A stretch of DNA of 64,000 bases from Paenibacillus mendelii (GCF_024498075.1 NZ_JANHOF010000001.1:558001-622000), one strand, 5' to 3'. Shown: positions 17,422 through 25,741, counted from the stretch's first letter. Notes: generated from the letters alone by a model not told the origin. Program-made: numbers and translations.

Positions 17422-17974
17422 ACGTGCCCCAGTGTAAAAACTTTAGCCGGTTTTAAAAAGGATTTCCCAAGTATCCAATTCGACCTTGCTATGAACAGCT
17501 CCAAAGCCATTTTGGAAGACATCCATTTAAATAAAATCGATCTTGGCTTGGTATTTGTTAATACGGACACATTAAGAACGAATGATACCAGATATGTATT
17601 CGAGCCATTTTTCAAGAGAGAAAATTTTCGTTTGCGTAGGCAAAAATAATCCACTCGCATCGAAAAAAAACGTCATACCGGAAGATTTACTCCCTTACTC
17701 TTTCGTTCTATATAGTGATGAGACGCATCACGTTTTCGATAAACTCGTTGAGCAGGTCGGATCTTTACATGTATTGTTTACAACGAATAATACGGATGCG
17801 ATGGTTAATGCGGTGGTTGAAGGGCTAGCGATTACGATAGGGTATCGATTTCCTAATCTTAACCATAGTTATGTAACAAGCGGGGAAATCGTGTTTCTGG
17901 ACTTAAACCAGTTTGGGCAACCCTCGATTTCACTCGGTTGGATTAGGACCGAGGATAGATGGAACGGCTACTAG
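17422..17974 (+). pseudogene. Broken LysR-family regulator, effector domain only
   Basis: A plus-strand frame reads 'AGFKKDFPSIQFDLAM', 'AILEDIHLNKIDLGLVF' and 'YVFEPFFKREN', then a shift near 17615 leads into 'EKIFVCVGKNNPLASKKN', 'AVVEGLAITIGYRFPN' and 'SISLGWIRTEDRW'. This is the effector-binding half of a LysR-type regulator. The DNA-binding N-terminus is absent, and stops precede 17422. With at least one frameshift and a missing head it cannot work. What it once regulated is not visible. Confidence 0.7.
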
Positions 17975-18161
17975 GCACTCTTCAAACAAAGGATCTCCCC
18001 ATAAGACGATCGTTCTGTCCAACTTCAACGCCAGAGAGAAACCACGTCCTGCAGCAATAGCCGTCACCTCGCTCAGCCCCTGCGGGACACTGGGTTTCAT
18101 TTTACAGATACTGTATTCGTTTTCCAGGGCTCTCGATTGGAGGTGAATGAGTTATTTATTT

Positions 18162-18731
18162 TCATAATGTACTAAGCCGTAGTTTATAGAAATACTGCAC
18201 AATTGGATGCTTTAACTTCATCTTCTCGGTCATGTTTAAAATCCGCTTTTTTCCAACTCGTCTGTCCACCAAAGCTAGAATATTCAATAAGATATCATTG
18301 CTTTCAAGGCTTTCCTCTATAGAAATGGATAAAAACTTATTAGCTACAACGATAAAATTTGATTTACTTAATGAGGACTGTGCTGACAGAAGTTCCTTTG
18401 CATATTCTGATATTTTTCTACTTCTCGCAATTACTTTTAGACGATCCTCCGGAACGACCCCCTTGGTATCTTTTCTGACCGCTTCAATTTCTTCATTGTT
18501 GATAGGTATTTGGATATCTGAATCATTCTTAATTTCCAGCTCCGTCTGATACCATCTGATTAAGGTAGTTATATCACTCATATTGAATACGTTCTTTTTA
18601 TCTACCGCAATATAACAAAGTCCTGCTTTATCAGGTAAATAACGGTAGCTGGTTGCACGATATTCGACCCTTCCATATAACGCAGGACAGAGAAAACTCT
18701 CCAGTTGCTGCTTCAATTTACTCCAGGACAT
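18162..18731 (-). CDS. SF0329 family protein
   Basis: A 189-residue protein that begins MSWSKLKQQLESFLCPAL, followed by 'GRVEYRATSYRYLPDKAG' and later 'DRRVGKKRILNM' and 'HPIVQYFYKLRL'. I recall this layout as the SF0329 family, present in scattered Bacillota and other bacteria, with no known function. ATG 18731 has GGAGG just upstream, so the longer frame to 18788 is not used. The C-terminal 'YFYKLR' block suggests a compact cytosolic domain. No operon partner is apparent. Confidence 0.75.
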   Translation of the reverse strand: MSWSKLKQQLESFLCPALYGRVEYRATSYRYLPDKAGLCYIAVDKKNVFNMSDITTLIRWYQTELEIKNDSDIQIPINNEEIEAVRKDTKGVVPEDRLKVIARSRKISEYAKELLSAQSSLSKSNFIVVANKFLSISIEESLESNDILLNILALVDRRVGKKRILNMTEKMKLKHPIVQYFYKLRLSTL

Positions 18732-19003
18732 GTTTCCTCCTATGTTCATATTATTAATACCTATTGAGGCAGTCGTTCTATTATCCATAATACAATAACC
18801 AACGTATCGATCATACTAAATACAAGTATTTGCATTTCTCAATTTTCTTCTGGGGGATATGGACACTTAACTATAACTTAAAGACTGATACTATAGGGAT
18901 TTATTTTCAGATGCTTATGGAAGTAGTGATATTGACAGTGACAGACTGAATTATTTTACAAGACTGATTAAAGTCACCAAATTAACAGTCTTTGTTCAAC
19001 AAA

Positions 19004-19028
19004 AAAGAGGGGTTCGCCGCCCCTCTTT
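19004..19028 (-). terminator. Rho-independent terminator
   Basis: AAAGAGGGG (19004-19012) pairs with CCCCTCTTT (19020-19028), followed on the minus strand by a T-run. It would end transcription arriving from the DUF4317 side. Confidence 0.75.
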
Positions 19029-19054
19029 ACTATTTTCGCCACTACATCTCCGAT

Positions 19055-19106
19055 TTAATTGTTCTGCCACACTAACAGTGAACAGCACTCCACATGTGTC
19101 GAGTAG
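19055..19106 (-). pseudogene. RlmCD C-terminal tail remnant, copy a
   Basis: The minus-strand frame encodes 'VYSTHVECCSLLVWQNN' then stop. The -THVEC- signature followed by small hydrophobic residues is how many 23S rRNA uracil-C5 methyltransferases (RlmCD/RumA) end. The body of the gene is absent. It shares the CACATGTGGAGTG core with the copies at 23136 and 25676. Confidence 0.5.
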
Positions 19107-19279
19107 ACAGTGTGAACAAACTTTATACGATGAGCACCATCCCGGTGACTTATCCTCTAGCAAGACGATCTCCTCTCCTCGCTGTTGTCTTATTTTAATA
19201 TTTTCTTTCCCTCAAGAACACATTATGCGCCGACCTATTCAAAGGCTGCAACCGCATTAACCAACGCTGTCAACTGAGT

Positions 19280-20446
19280 CTATAACGTCTCTGTATTGAG
19301 CGTAAATCCTTCGATTACGGCATCTTCGTCGATCTCAATCAGGATGCATCGTTTCCCTTGATAATTCACCTGTCTCACATACTTTAAATCCTGCGGGCTG
19401 ACCGAAATCGAGGCTACCTTTGTATCGATCTTAATCGATTTTGAAGTGAATTTCGGCATAACGCTGCTTGCCTTCATTTCATAGTTCCTATCGTCGACGA
19501 TCGTTTGAAACGCGCGTTCCACTTTTTCCGTCGTCACGTTCTCTATGCCGCTTACTGTCAGCACACGTTCCACATCTTTATAATCCAACTTTGGGGGTTC
19601 TTCCTCATCTTCGTTGGTTTCGATTACCTGGTGGATCTCCTCGTACACCTGTGCGAGAGTGGCTACGTCGAGTTGTTCGCCCACCACTTCCTTCACGATG
19701 TCTTCGAAAATAGCCCTCTCTTCCATTGCCGTCATGGATCTTTCGGCATTTAAGACCTGTTCGATGAAATGCGGATCTGGATAATTCGATTTTGCCGTAC
19801 AATACAGAATGCGGTTCACATCGGAATAGTTATCCGTCACGCTAGGATAAAAGAACCCGTGCTCCGGCGAACTTAACTTGATAATCGGATCTACAATGAC
19901 ATTGTACTTAAATTCCCTCTCCACATAATCGAACAAGAGGGTTTTCTTTTGCTTCTCCGTGGAATTCACGCTGCATAGAATGAACGGATGCGCGAACAGT
20001 TCGTCCTTCCCGCTCTCTTCGGCTTCTTCATTTCTGCCCTTGGTCGGCCGGAAATACTGTCCACGAACGAACGTGACTACTGTATCCTGTTCATACTTGG
20101 CATCCACCAACATTTTATCCACCAACAGCAGCATCAGGTCCTTCCATTCTTCAGGATCGCCTGTCGCCAAACCTTGGTGAAGCAGCACTCGCGTTGGATC
20201 CTCTGCTTCCTCCTGAAACTTCAATTCGAACAACTTCTGATCCAATTCTCCGGTCAGCAGTTTTTTGAAATTCCCCATATACAGCTCCTGCTTCTCTCTA
20301 TCCACCAGAGCAAACGCCTGGCGCTCCCAATGATAGACCTCGTTGCTTTCCTTCATAATATACAGGTTGAGAATGTCGTTAATAATCATCATATCGTGAT
20401 CCAGCTTAAATTGCTTGCGTATATGCGCGACTTCTTTCTTTATCAT
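19280..20446 (-). CDS. DUF4317 family protein
   Basis: A 388-residue acidic cytosolic protein. Its opening 'MIKKEVAHIRKQFKLDHD' and 'YIMKESNEVYHWERQAF', the region 'LLVDKMLVDAKYEQDT' with 'FVRGQYFRPTKGR', and 'SPEHGFFYPSVTDNYSDVN' are the pattern I associate with DUF4317. This family occurs in Clostridia and some Bacilli and has no known function. The start ATG 20446 is the natural family start, though its AGGAG lies farther upstream (about 14 bases) than usual. It lies between two RlmCD-like tails (a and b), which makes it possible cargo of an old integration. Confidence 0.8.
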   Translation of the reverse strand: MIKKEVAHIRKQFKLDHDMMIINDILNLYIMKESNEVYHWERQAFALVDREKQELYMGNFKKLLTGELDQKLFELKFQEEAEDPTRVLLHQGLATGDPEEWKDLMLLLVDKMLVDAKYEQDTVVTFVRGQYFRPTKGRNEEAEESGKDELFAHPFILCSVNSTEKQKKTLLFDYVEREFKYNVIVDPIIKLSSPEHGFFYPSVTDNYSDVNRILYCTAKSNYPDPHFIEQVLNAERSMTAMEERAIFEDIVKEVVGEQLDVATLAQVYEEIHQVIETNEDEEEPPKLDYKDVERVLTVSGIENVTTEKVERAFQTIVDDRNYEMKASSVMPKFTSKSIKIDTKVASISVSPQDLKYVRQVNYQGKRCILIEIDEDAVIEGFTLNTETL

Positions 20447-20500
20447 GATTCGCTAGACAACTCCTAAGAAGTAAATTGGTTTTATCAGTATAAACGATAT

Positions 20501-20526
20501 AACAGCCCTTCACTAGAAGGGCTGTT
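20501..20526. terminator. Hairpin, possible terminator
   Basis: AACAGCCCTTC (20501-20511) pairs with GAAGGGCTGTT (20516-20526), with a 4-base loop and no strong U-run. It separates the DUF4317 gene from tail copy b. Confidence 0.55.
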
Positions 20527-20530
20527 AATG

Positions 20531-20590
20531 TTACTTCTCTTCAGTTCCGTTCCAAACCAACACCGCCACACACTCAACATGCCTTGTGGC
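20531..20590 (-). pseudogene. RlmCD C-terminal tail remnant, copy b
   Basis: The minus-strand frame encodes 'ATRHVECVAVLVWNGTEEK' then stop. It has the -HVECV- ending typical of 23S rRNA uracil methyltransferases without the rest of the gene. It also contains an inverted repeat CACCGCCACA/TGTGGCGGTG (20561-20594). Confidence 0.5.
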
Positions 20591-20675
20591 GGTGATAATG
20601 ATGCCGTATGAAGCTGGTAGCCCCTTGGCGACATGGTATATTTTCGAAAGATTGCTTTTTCAACAGTAATTGCAT

Positions 20676-21199
20676 TTATTCTCTACTAAAGCTTTTGGCC
20701 CATTCAGCAACCCTCCGACTACTTTCTTCTTCTGACAAATCCTCAATCCTAGTCATAATAGACCATCTTACTCCAAAAGGATCCAATATACTTCCGAATC
20801 GATCACCTGAAACAAAGCTTGCAACCGGTTCCCTTACTTTTGCTCCTCTTGCTACCGCATTTTCAAATACCTGGTCAACATTAATTACGTAAATTCCTAA
20901 AGAATAACACGCATTGGCTTCATCTGGCGGCATGGCCAATTTATAAGTCGGATTCGCTGCTCCCAGCTGTAAAAAACCATTTCCAATATCTAATTCCGCA
21001 TGAACAATTATTTTTTCCCATTTCCATCAGGATACTCAGTAATATCCTTAACCCTTGCATTGAAAACAGTTTTATAGAACTCTATTGCTTCAGAAGGATT
21101 CTTCACTGTTATAAATGGGGTAATAGATGTAAAGCCGTTGGGTGTTCCATTCTTTGTATATTTACCTGACACTCCCATATCTTTTATGCTTTCAGTCAT
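20676..21199 (-). pseudogene. VOC (PhnB-like) family gene with a homopolymer frameshift
   Basis: The first frame from ATG 21199 (AAGGAGGAG upstream) reads 'GFTSITPFITVKNPSEAIEF' to 'YPDGNGKK' and stops at 21008. The other frame continues 'IVHAELDIGNGFLQLGAANP' and then 'GDRFGSILDPFGVRWSIMT' to its end at 20676. The join needs one extra A in a six-A run (21011-21016), giving a protein of about 174 residues. PhnB-like vicinal-oxygen-chelate proteins are metal-binding glyoxalase-fold proteins with varied roles. It follows a DJ-1/PfpI gene and a WYL regulator and is probably in one operon with the DJ-1/PfpI gene. Confidence 0.75.
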
Positions 21200-21227
21200 T
21201 TTTACTCCTCCTTAAATGCTGATACCT

Positions 21228-21854
21228 TCATTGTATTGAATTCATCAACTCATAGTAATATTTAGAATCACTAGTCTTATTAAGGCTATACCAGGCGTCT
21301 AATGCTTTTGGAGAAAACACATCCAAAGCTTTCAAGATGTGTACAGAAAATTCCAACGGAGCTATTCCAGATGCTGTGATCAGTTTTCCATCAGTTACAG
21401 CAGACTCCATTTTGTAATACTTTTCTCCTGTATAAGTGGGACAGATCATTTTAAGGTATTCTAGATCATTGCTTGTATGCCCACGTGAATTCAGCAATCC
21501 TGTTTGGGCAAGTCCCATTGTAGCACCACAAATCGCTGCAACCCATATACCTTCCCTTAAACACCTCTCAGCGATTTTTAAGAGGGGGTGGTGAATGGTT
21601 TCTGTCCATGTATCTCCACCGGGTAAAATCAATAGATCTGATCTTTCAATGCTGCACTCATCCAATTTGATGTCAGGCAGTATTTTCAATCCGCCCATTG
21701 TAGTTACTGGAGTCTTATCAATTCCCACGGTAACTATTTTTGATGGGGCCAGCCCCTTTTTATAATATCTTCCCGAGTGCAGTTCGGCATTTAAGTAACC
21801 TATTTCCCAGTCTGCCATTGTGTCAAACACATAAAGATATACCGTATTATTCAT
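21228..21854 (-). CDS. DJ-1/PfpI family protein (YdeA-like)
   Basis: A 208-residue class I glutamine-amidotransferase-like protein. The nucleophile elbow is 'WVAAICGATMGLAQTG' (the Cys of AICGA), preceded by 'DLLILPGGDTWTE', which supplies the oxyanion part. The opening 'VYLYVFDTMADWEIGYLNAE' recalls B. subtilis YdeA. Members act as deglycases, chaperones or small hydrolases; the role here is not determined. ATG 21854 has AAGGAG nine bases upstream. It sits between the WYL regulator upstream and the VOC gene 28 bases downstream. Confidence 0.86.
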   Translation of the reverse strand: MNNTVYLYVFDTMADWEIGYLNAELHSGRYYKKGLAPSKIVTVGIDKTPVTTMGGLKILPDIKLDECSIERSDLLILPGGDTWTETIHHPLLKIAERCLREGIWVAAICGATMGLAQTGLLNSRGHTSNDLEYLKMICPTYTGEKYYKMESAVTDGKLITASGIAPLEFSVHILKALDVFSPKALDAWYSLNKTSDSKYYYELMNSIQ

Positions 21855-21967
21855 TTGCAAGTTCTCCTTATTTTACAATTCATCAAGTGATACCAACCAT
21901 CCATCGGTAATCAATGATTATCATCATTATAAAATGACTTCACTGACATCCGCTGTCAGTGAAGCTA

Positions 21968-22930
21968 TTAAAGTTGATAATATTCCATTAACTCCGACAC
22001 AACACCAACAAGTTTTTCCTTCAAACTCTGTGGTTCGATTACTTGAATGGATTTCCCGTAGGATAAGAGAAAATAAGGAACATAGGTATGAATTGATTTT
22101 TCCTCAAGTAAAAAGATTGCTTGATTTGATGTACGCTCTTTCAGATGATGCCCCAAAAACCAATGCAGGCATAAGTCATCCAACGCCTCTGACCTACCTT
22201 CGATAATTAAAGAAATTAACCCGTCCTTGCCGACTAAATCAGGTAATAGATTTCGCATAAAAAATTCCCGGGCCGAAAAAGCTTCGGAACGCTTAAATAT
22301 GATTTGAGTACGCTTGATTTGTAAAATCCGTTCTACCCGAAAGCTGCGGATCTCATTCCTCAGGTGGCAAAATGCAACAATATACCATTTATTGTTCCAG
22401 TAAACCATTCCATAGGGATCTATCACCCTAGTCTTGGGTTGATCATCACGGCGTGTGCGATAATCAATTTCTACAGAGAATTCGTTTGCTACAGCTTGCT
22501 CCAATTCCGCCAATACTGGCTGAATAGAAGGGTCTCCCATACGGTTTATAACTTCAAATCCGGCTAAATGACGGATGAGAACACTTTCCTGTTCCTGATT
22601 CGAATACATTTTCAATTTGGATGTCGCATTACCTAATGCCTCACTCAAAGGGTATCCGGCTTCTTTTGCAAAAACAGCAGCATGAAGAAGTGCTTTTTTT
22701 TCTTCAATATCAAATAGCAGAGGTGCTCTGATAAAATTATTCAGCAAGCTATACCCGCCATTATGACCAGTGTCGGATATTATAGGCACTCCACTGGCAC
22801 CTAGCGCATCAATATACCGATAGACTGTCCTTATATTTATTTCTAACTTTTCGGATATTTGTTTTGCGGTCATTTTAACGCCCGAATTCAGCATCCATAG
22901 GATTGCCAACATATTATCGTTTTTTGGCAT
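21968..22930 (-). CDS. WYL-domain transcriptional regulator (YafY-like)
   Basis: 320 residues. An N-terminal HTH_11 winged helix is seen in 'MTAKQISEKLEINIRTVYRY' and 'IDALGASGVPIISDTGHNGG'. The WYL domain follows with 'IDPYGMVYWNNKWYIVAFCH' and 'RNEIRSFRVERI', which senses a ligand, possibly a nucleic acid or nucleotide. A WCX-like C-terminus ends the protein. ATG 22930 has an AAGGTGAGGG site, so the upstream GTG is dropped. It probably regulates the DJ-1 and VOC genes behind it, which run in the same direction after a 113-base gap. Confidence 0.88.
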   Translation of the reverse strand: MPKNDNMLAILWMLNSGVKMTAKQISEKLEINIRTVYRYIDALGASGVPIISDTGHNGGYSLLNNFIRAPLLFDIEEKKALLHAAVFAKEAGYPLSEALGNATSKLKMYSNQEQESVLIRHLAGFEVINRMGDPSIQPVLAELEQAVANEFSVEIDYRTRRDDQPKTRVIDPYGMVYWNNKWYIVAFCHLRNEIRSFRVERILQIKRTQIIFKRSEAFSAREFFMRNLLPDLVGKDGLISLIIEGRSEALDDLCLHWFLGHHLKERTSNQAIFLLEEKSIHTYVPYFLLSYGKSIQVIEPQSLKEKLVGVVSELMEYYQL

Positions 22931-23042
22931 AACTTGAACCCTCACCTTTTATTAAACCTCAATATTAATAAATATCTTTTTTATCTTATCAAAGATCGCA
23001 CTAAATTATTAGCTTTGCGAATCGCCTGCATCCCTTTATTCA

Positions 23043-23090
23043 TCAATCTTTCAGCCTTTCAATCCTCACGCAGCATTCAACGTGACTCGT
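23043..23090 (-). pseudogene. RlmCD C-terminal tail remnant, copy c
   Basis: The minus-strand frame encodes 'RQTSHVECCVRIERLKD' then stop. The TSHVEC signature matches the end of RlmCD-type methyltransferases. It lies only about 45 bases from copy d. Confidence 0.45.
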
Positions 23091-23135
23091 CTGCCTATCT
23101 TTCAACTTCCTTGAGCGGTACTGTCACATCTCTTT

Positions 23136-23560
23136 TCATACCATCAATATTATACACTCCACATGTGTGGAGTGCGTGAAATTGACGTAAAGACAGTGGC
23201 ACATTACGCCCCCGACGACAACGGACTCCCAACGGAGCTTGAACGCCACCTCAACCCGGTCATGGTATACACGGATACCGCCGATGATCGTGCGAAGCAT
23301 CATCTTCCTTTTAGCAATGCTTGCTGCCTCGAGTACATCCCGCCATTTCGGGATGTACTGCTGGGGCGTCTCCATTTCAGCACGTTCAACCTTCTTAGCC
23401 GCAAACTCCTGTTCCAGCTTATCACGCTTCGTTTTGATTCCTGCAATTTCCATGTTCCTTCTTCTTGATCAGACCGTTAAACAAATCCCGGTCGAAGGAG
23501 CTTTCTCCCCTCATTACCATAAGCCCTTCCTTTGCAGGAAATACTTGATCTTTCTCTGGC
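23136..23560 (-). pseudogene. Serine recombinase remnant ending in an RlmCD-like tail (copy d)
   Basis: The minus-strand frame 23453-23136 encodes 'KTKRDKLEQEFAAKK', 'IPKWRDVLEAASIAKRKMM', 'LRTIIGGIRVYHDRVEVAF', the C-terminal coiled-coil region of large serine recombinases. Upstream to about 23560 a shifted frame gives 'SSFDRDLFNGLIKKKE', which fits in front of it. The catalytic N-terminus is missing. The last codons run straight into 'THSTHVECIILMV', an RlmCD-like end (23136-23174) with a palindromic CACTCCACA/TGTGGAGTG core. An integrase gene abutting its attachment site is the usual arrangement. Confidence 0.65.
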
Positions 23561-23776
23561 TCGTTCTTGCTTCAACCATTGAAATGAATTGAGTACATCA
23601 GACGCTGTCTTGATCCATTCTGGTAAAGGCTGTCGCTCCAAAATAAAATCCCCTCCCAAGGTAAAAGTACGGATTTGACGGATGATTCCAATCAAGAACG
23701 CTTTCGCAATTTCGTCGGATTTATGATACGATTGGTTCGGTTTATTTCCTTATTTTTTCGAATCTGGGAGGCTATC

Positions 23777-23839
23777 ATGCGGCAAAACAATTTGGCAAGG
23801 GTACAACATTTAGGGGAAGGCGCATCATTGACCCTATAA
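23777..23839 (+). CDS. Tetracycline-resistance leader peptide
   Basis: A 20-codon frame with its own GGGAGG site. It starts MRQNNLARVQ and ends GEGASLTL, then TAA, 37 bases before the efflux gene start. Its second half matches the leader peptide of tet(L)/tet(K) as I remember it (NRVQLKEGSVSxTL). In those genes, drug-stalled ribosomes on the leader change mRNA folding and raise translation of the pump. Conservation of both length and C-terminus argues it is functional. Confidence 0.75.
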   Translation: MRQNNLARVQHLGEGASLTL

Positions 23840-23876
23840 ACTGCGATTCCCCTTTCATATAAGGGGTACTATTCGA
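23812..23876 (+). promoter_or_regulatory. Alternating hairpins controlling the efflux gene
   Basis: AGGGGAA inside the leader (23812-23818) can pair with TTCCCCT (23847-23853). The same CCCCTT (23849-23854) can instead pair with AAGGGG (23861-23866), which is the ribosome binding site of the GTG start at 23877. The two pairings exclude each other, as in translational attenuation. The mechanism is inferred from the tet(L) family. Confidence 0.6.
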
Positions 23877-25235
23877 GTGAAACACCACAATGAAGCTCAG
23901 GCGTCACGTTTCATCCTGTGGCTCTGCGTTTTGACGTTTTTCAGCGTAATGAACGAAACTATGTTTAACGTTTCACTTCCAGACATTTCTATTTATTTCC
24001 ACATTACTCCGTCAGCGGCCAATTGGATCAGCACCTGTTTTTCTCTATCATTCGCCATTGGCGTCGCAGTGTACGGCAAAATATCGGAACATACAGGCCT
24101 AAGAAAGCTGCTGTTATTCGGTATACTGACCTACGGCTTCGGTTCGGTCCTCGGTCTGTTGAGTCATGCCTGGTATCCGGGCGTGCTGGCAGCGCGCTTT
24201 TTTCAGGGCATTGGAGCTTCAGCCGTTCCGTCGCTAATTATGGTGATGATCGTCAAGATTGTCGAACCGGGAAAACAGGGCAAGGCTTTCGGCCTGATTG
24301 GCACAGTTGTGGCATTTGGCGAGGGGCTCGGTCCGGTCATCGGAGGCGCGGTTTCCGGCTATATGCATTGGTCGCTGTTATTTGCGTTGCCATTGCTGTC
24401 GTTGCTGGCTCTGCCGTTCGTACTCCGAACGCTGCCTGACGAGACTACTCCGGGAAAAGCATTCGATATAACCGGAGCGGTACTGTTGTCTGCGGGTATC
24501 TTGTCATTTGCGCTGTTTACGACGCTGTACCATTGGGTTTATCTGACTGCAAGTCTGGTGCTGGTCGCGCTTCTGGTCCTTCATCTCCGCCGGCACCGGG
24601 AGCCGTTCCTGGAACCGTTTCTGTTTCGGAAGAAAAGGTATCTTTCCGGTGTGTTCCTGGGTGCATTGCTTATCGGCACGGTTGCCGGTTTTATTTCCAT
24701 GGTGCCTTATTTGATGAGAGCGGTTTACGATATGCCGACCGGCCTGATCGGAAGCGCTATTCTGTTCCCCGGCACGTTGAGCGTCATCTTGTTCGGGATG
24801 CTTGGCGGGATGCTGGCCGACCGCCGGGGCCATACCGCCGCGATGTTGTCCGGATTAAGTATGGTTATTGCAGGTTTTCTGATCATTCTGCTTTATACGG
24901 ACCGGGTGCCTTGGTTGATTGCTGGATCTATGATTTTGACTTTTGGCGGCCTGTCGTTTATAAAAACCGTCGTTTCCGCAAGTGTCGCAAATACACTAGA
25001 ATCGGATGAAGCCGGTTCCGGTATGGGAATGCTCAACTTCGCCTGCTTCTTCGCTGAAGGAATTGGCATTGCCGCTGTAGGCGGACTGCTGACGAAGCCC
25101 TGGATAGACTTTCCCCTTGTCGGAACCGTAAAAAGACAATCAGCCGCGCTTTACAGCAATATGATGCTGATTTTTATAGCTCTTGTGACGGCTGGCGGCA
25201 TCCTCTTCGTCATACTGCATAAGCGAAAACGTTAA
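23877..25235 (+). CDS. Tet(L)/Tet(K)-like MFS tetracycline efflux protein
   Basis: A 452-residue membrane transporter, about the length of Tet(L) (458), expected to have 14 membrane spans. Blocks shared with Tet(L) from memory include 'LWLCVLTFFSVMNE' followed by 'NVSLPDI', 'AVYGKISEHTGLRKLLLFGI', 'GKAFGLIGTVVAFGEGLGP' with 'VIGG', 'GTVAGFISMVPYLM', and 'SAILFPGTLSVILFG'. These are the motifs of tetracycline-metal/H+ antiporters. The start GTG 23877 has AAGGGG ten bases upstream. It has its own leader peptide, so it is likely drug-inducible. It lies between two RlmCD-like tails next to a recombinase remnant, suggesting horizontal arrival. It may be a diverged tet class; resistance is inferred. 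Confidence 0.85.
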   Translation: MKHHNEAQASRFILWLCVLTFFSVMNETMFNVSLPDISIYFHITPSAANWISTCFSLSFAIGVAVYGKISEHTGLRKLLLFGILTYGFGSVLGLLSHAWYPGVLAARFFQGIGASAVPSLIMVMIVKIVEPGKQGKAFGLIGTVVAFGEGLGPVIGGAVSGYMHWSLLFALPLLSLLALPFVLRTLPDETTPGKAFDITGAVLLSAGILSFALFTTLYHWVYLTASLVLVALLVLHLRRHREPFLEPFLFRKKRYLSGVFLGALLIGTVAGFISMVPYLMRAVYDMPTGLIGSAILFPGTLSVILFGMLGGMLADRRGHTAAMLSGLSMVIAGFLIILLYTDRVPWLIAGSMILTFGGLSFIKTVVSASVANTLESDEAGSGMGMLNFACFFAEGIGIAAVGGLLTKPWIDFPLVGTVKRQSAALYSNMMLIFIALVTAGGILFVILHKRKR

Positions 25236-25317
25236 AAAGTTTATTGATTCTACCGTAAGAGGGAAATCAATATCCACTCTCGGCTCATCCGCTTGATCGG
25301 GACTTAAGCAAATTAAT

Positions 25318-25574
25318 TTACTGTTTTCGCCATTCCGCGATTAGATCGCCGCGGATCGAACGTAAGCTCTGAATTTCTTCGATGATTTCCTTACGCAGCT
25401 CCTGGGTCGTACTCTCGCTTGGCTGCTATGCTCAAGAGTGAGCTTGCAATGCTTTCGGGCGCTGAATAGGAGCATCTGCGTCTGGGTATCGTCCAGTTCG
25501 ATGTCGACCAGTGAACTGCGGTACGATTCGCGTGTATCATTACAGATATGAGCAACAGTGTCATGTCATATGAA
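25318..25574 (-). pseudogene. Broken small gene of unknown function
   Basis: Minus-strand pieces in different frames read 'VAHICNDTRESYRSSLVDIE', 'DDTQTQMLLFSARKHCKLTL', then 'TTQELRKEIIEEIQSLRS' and 'IRGDLIAEWRKQ' to a stop at 25318. Together they look like an about 85-residue charged protein with at least two frameshifts. A GGGAGG-ATG start lies near 25570. The family is not recognised. Confidence 0.4.
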
Positions 25575-25611
25575 AACCTCCCAAGCACGTTAACTTGCTT
25601 GGGAGGTTTTC
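25572..25611. terminator. Perfect 16-bp inverted repeat
   Basis: GAAAACCTCCCAAGCA (25572-25587) and its exact complement (25596-25611) with an 8-base loop. The plus-strand arm ends in GGTTTTC. It looks like a bidirectional terminator, but on the minus strand the right arm also holds the GGGAGG site of the broken gene. Confidence 0.6.
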
Positions 25612-25675
25612 CGCAATCTCTCATGGAGCTTCAAGTTTTTCAATTCTTTCTTTGAGCCATACCGTCACATCTCGA

Positions 25676-25731
25676 CTATCCCTTGTGACCCATCAATATT
25701 AAGCACTCCACATGAGTGGAGTGCATGACCT
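25676..25731 (-). pseudogene. RlmCD C-terminal tail remnant, copy e
   Basis: The minus-strand frame encodes 'VMHSTHVECLILMGHKG' then stop. It shares with copy d the palindromic core, the CCATCAATATTA stretch beside it, and a CGTCACATCTC-like block further out. It begins just after the mnmH terminator. Confidence 0.55.
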
Positions 25732-25741
25732 AAATCTCAAC

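Larger units (their letters stand above)
18732..19279. other. Intergenic stretch with terminator and RlmCD-like tail
   Basis: 548 bases without an intact gene. It holds a hairpin at 19004-19028 and a short fragment resembling the end of RlmCD at 19055-19106, both listed separately. No other structure was seen. Confidence 0.5.

Noticed and set aside
23477..23695. Minus-strand 72-residue frame (MIGIIRQIRTFTLGGDF...)
   Set aside because: It overlaps the shifted recombinase frame and has no site. It is probably debris of the mobile element, and no family was recognised.
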